Shown here: piece by piece, positions 40,146-41,578 of the stretch
Numbering within the stretch: position 1 is the first letter of the stretch
Layout: each line of letters opens with the position of its first letter
Assembly (NCBI GenBank): GCA_016840855.1
Contig: JAEORO010000100.1
Location: forward strand, 1 to 41,578
Direction of reading: 5' to 3'
Length of the DNA stretch: 41,578 bases
DNA from: Candidatus Thorarchaeota archaeon
GTDB taxonomy: Archaea; Asgardarchaeota; Thorarchaeia; Thorarchaeales; Thorarchaeaceae
Program-made: the position numbers and the translations under genes
The notes under the pieces: model-generated
Told to the model about the DNA's origin: nothing
The model's input: only the letters and a program-made list of their open reading frames with translations
Database searches by the model: none

Positions 40146-41161
40146 GTCTAGAAGCTCTCCTTAAAGACTCCAAGAATCTTCTAATACTTGGCCATCAAAA
40201 TGCCGATCCTGATGCGATATGTTCAATGATTTCTTTTATGCGTCTCTACAAGGAACTAAATCCTGATGGCAATCCACAATTAGTAGCAGATGATATTAGC
40301 CGATTGTCAAATCAGGTCCTGCAAATATTCGCGCCTGAAACGAAGGTTTCAAACACACCAGAATCAGGTCATGACCTGTTAATTCTCATGGATACAAATA
40401 GTCTATTTCAACTAGGCTCCTCACTACAGAAAATACCATCTAATCCAAGTAGGACAATAGTCATTGATCATCACGAGATGAATCCTGAAGTTAATCTGAT
40501 TGCAGAGCACCAAATATTGTATGACAACAGGTCATCTACCTGCGAGATTGTGGCAAGGTTGTTCTCTGATTTAGGTATCCAAATTGATGCCAACACGGCT
40601 AATTTGTTGCTTACAGGCATGATTTTTGACACCCGCCGATTTTTGTATGCCGATCTTCAGACATTATCAACAGCAATAGAGCTAATTGCTACTGGGGCTG
40701 ATTATAACAAATGTGTCAAATCATTGTTAATAAAACCTGATAAATCTGAAAGAATCGCCCGATTAAAAGCAGGAGGGCGTGCAAAGGTGCATATCATTGG
40801 TGAGTGGATTGTTGCTATATCAAAGGTCAATGCGTTCGAAGCAAGTGCATGCCGTGGATTAATTGATTTAGGTGCTGATGTGGCCATTGTTGGCGGAAGT
40901 CCCTCCAAGAACGTCGTAAGATTAAGTTCACGAAGTACAAAAGAATTCTATGAAAAGACCGGAGTCAGTTTAGGTACGGATGTAATGGAACCACTCGGGC
41001 AAATTATTGAAGGTCAAGGTGGGGGACACGCAAATGCAGCTGGAGCCAATGGGACAACCAACCTTGCAAAAGCACTAGAATATTCGGCAGAGCTCATTAA
41101 GGAGGCTGTTGAAGGAAAGCCCAGTTCGTATGAAGGAAATTCGAAACCGGAGGTCGTTTAG
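40142..41161 (+). CDS. DHH-family phosphoesterase
   Basis: 339 residues. Motifs: GHQNADPDAICS (motif I), DHHEMNP (the name-giving DHH), GMIFDTRRF (motif IV) and GGGHANAAGA in the C-terminal DHHA1 domain. These bind two metal ions and hydrolyse phosphodiesters (nanoRNA or cyclic dinucleotide type). GTG 40142 overlaps the previous stop (GTGA), so translation is coupled. All catalytic residues are visible, so it is likely active; the substrate is not predictable from here. Confidence 0.92.
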   Translation: MSLEALLKDSKNLLILGHQNADPDAICSMISFMRLYKELNPDGNPQLVADDISRLSNQVLQIFAPETKVSNTPESGHDLLILMDTNSLFQLGSSLQKIPSNPSRTIVIDHHEMNPEVNLIAEHQILYDNRSSTCEIVARLFSDLGIQIDANTANLLLTGMIFDTRRFLYADLQTLSTAIELIATGADYNKCVKSLLIKPDKSERIARLKAGGRAKVHIIGEWIVAISKVNAFEASACRGLIDLGADVAIVGGSPSKNVVRLSSRSTKEFYEKTGVSLGTDVMEPLGQIIEGQGGGHANAAGANGTTNLAKALEYSAELIKEAVEGKPSSYEGNSKPEVV

Positions 41162-41162
41162 A

Positions 41163-41578
41163 GTGCCCTTGATAGATTTTATTGATTTCAGCTTCAAATA
41201 TCTGGGAGCTGACACTCTCGCCCTTCGGAAGATAAATCTCTCTATTGATGAAGGTGAATATGTTGTTATTACTGGTCCAAGCGGTTGTGGGAAAACCACT
41301 CTTTGCAGAGCTATCAATGGTCTAGTTCCCCAATTTCATCGTGGCTATATTGCAGGAAATGTAATTATTGATGGAAAGAACACCCGAGAGCATAATGTTG
41401 CTGAACTTGCTCCAAGTGCTGGATTAGTGTTTCAACAACCTGAAAACCAGTTAGTGACGCTTAATGTTGAACGTGAGATAGCTTTTGGCCCCGAGAATTT
41501 GGGAGTCGCGTCAGATGAGGTTCGTAGGCGAGTTGAGGAACTCATCGATATGTTTGATCTTGAGCATCTTCGTGAAAA
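41163..41578 (+). CDS. ECF-type ABC transporter ATPase, partial
   Basis: The frame from GTG 41163 is open to the edge. The start has GGAGG 9 nt upstream, inside the end of the DHH gene. The visible 138 residues include Walker A GPSGCGKTT and the region FQQPENQLVTLNVEREIAFG followed by PENLGV. FQxPExQ and EIAFGPEN are typical of energy-coupling-factor ATPases (EcfA/CbiO) for vitamin or cobalt/nickel uptake. The C-terminal half with Walker B is missing. The permease and substrate subunit would be downstream. Confidence 0.9.
   Translation, partial: MPLIDFIDFSFKYLGADTLALRKINLSIDEGEYVVITGPSGCGKTTLCRAINGLVPQFHRGYIAGNVIIDGKNTREHNVAELAPSAGLVFQQPENQLVTLNVEREIAFGPENLGVASDEVRRRVEELIDMFDLEHLRE

Overview
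The window looks archaeal. It carries the conserved archaeal proteasome/exosome/translation supercluster (psmA, SBDS, Rrp4, Rrp41, Rrp42, L37Ae, a Brix protein, Pcc1, prefoldin beta), heterodisulfide reductase (Hdr) modules, a tungsten-type aldehyde ferredoxin oxidoreductase, TATA-type promoters and strong GGAGG or GGTGA ribosome binding sites. The gene set fits a strictly anaerobic, ferredoxin-based archaeon. A mesophilic Asgard lineage such as Thorarchaeia is my best guess, but no gene here proves it. TTG and GTG starts are common, and many starts sit 8-9 nt after GGAGG.

Layout. 1-1427 (minus): end of a 2-oxoacid:ferredoxin oxidoreductase operon (delta, then alpha running off the edge). 1625-3030: a membrane winged-helix regulator with a surface protein. 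3027-7265: two HdrC-HdrB pairs in mirrored orientation around a radical SAM gene. 7274-9633 (minus): a surface protein followed by a membrane-anchored winged-helix regulator. 10130-14983: a very long HdrA with a fused MvhD domain, then HdrC and HdrB. 14988-18672 (minus): a second double-module HdrA plus a small protein. 18861-23404: a His-containing polytopic membrane protein, an SCP2-like protein, a membrane protein/winged-helix pair and an ABC-2 exporter. 23570-29495: 2-hydroxyacid dehydrogenase, FGGY kinase, class II aldolase, aldehyde ferredoxin oxidoreductase and AEC permease, in tight or overlapping order. 29562-33190: a small coiled-coil protein, then a zinc/manganese/nickel-type ABC importer with a NikR-like regulator and a shared operator. 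33292-41161: the proteasome/exosome/KEOPS/prefoldin supercluster. 41163-end: start of an ECF-type ABC ATPase.

How it fits together. The first third is a redox hub. Three HdrCB pairs, two large HdrA flavoproteins and MvhD could move electrons between ferredoxin (made by the oxoacid and aldehyde oxidoreductases) and disulfide or hydrogenase partners that are not encoded here. The sugar-type cluster could feed it: phosphorylation, aldol cleavage, ferredoxin-linked oxidation of the aldehyde, and hydroxyacid oxidation. The last third is housekeeping RNA and protein quality control, with unusual acidic tails on several subunits. I found no tRNA, rRNA, CRISPR array or insertion sequence.
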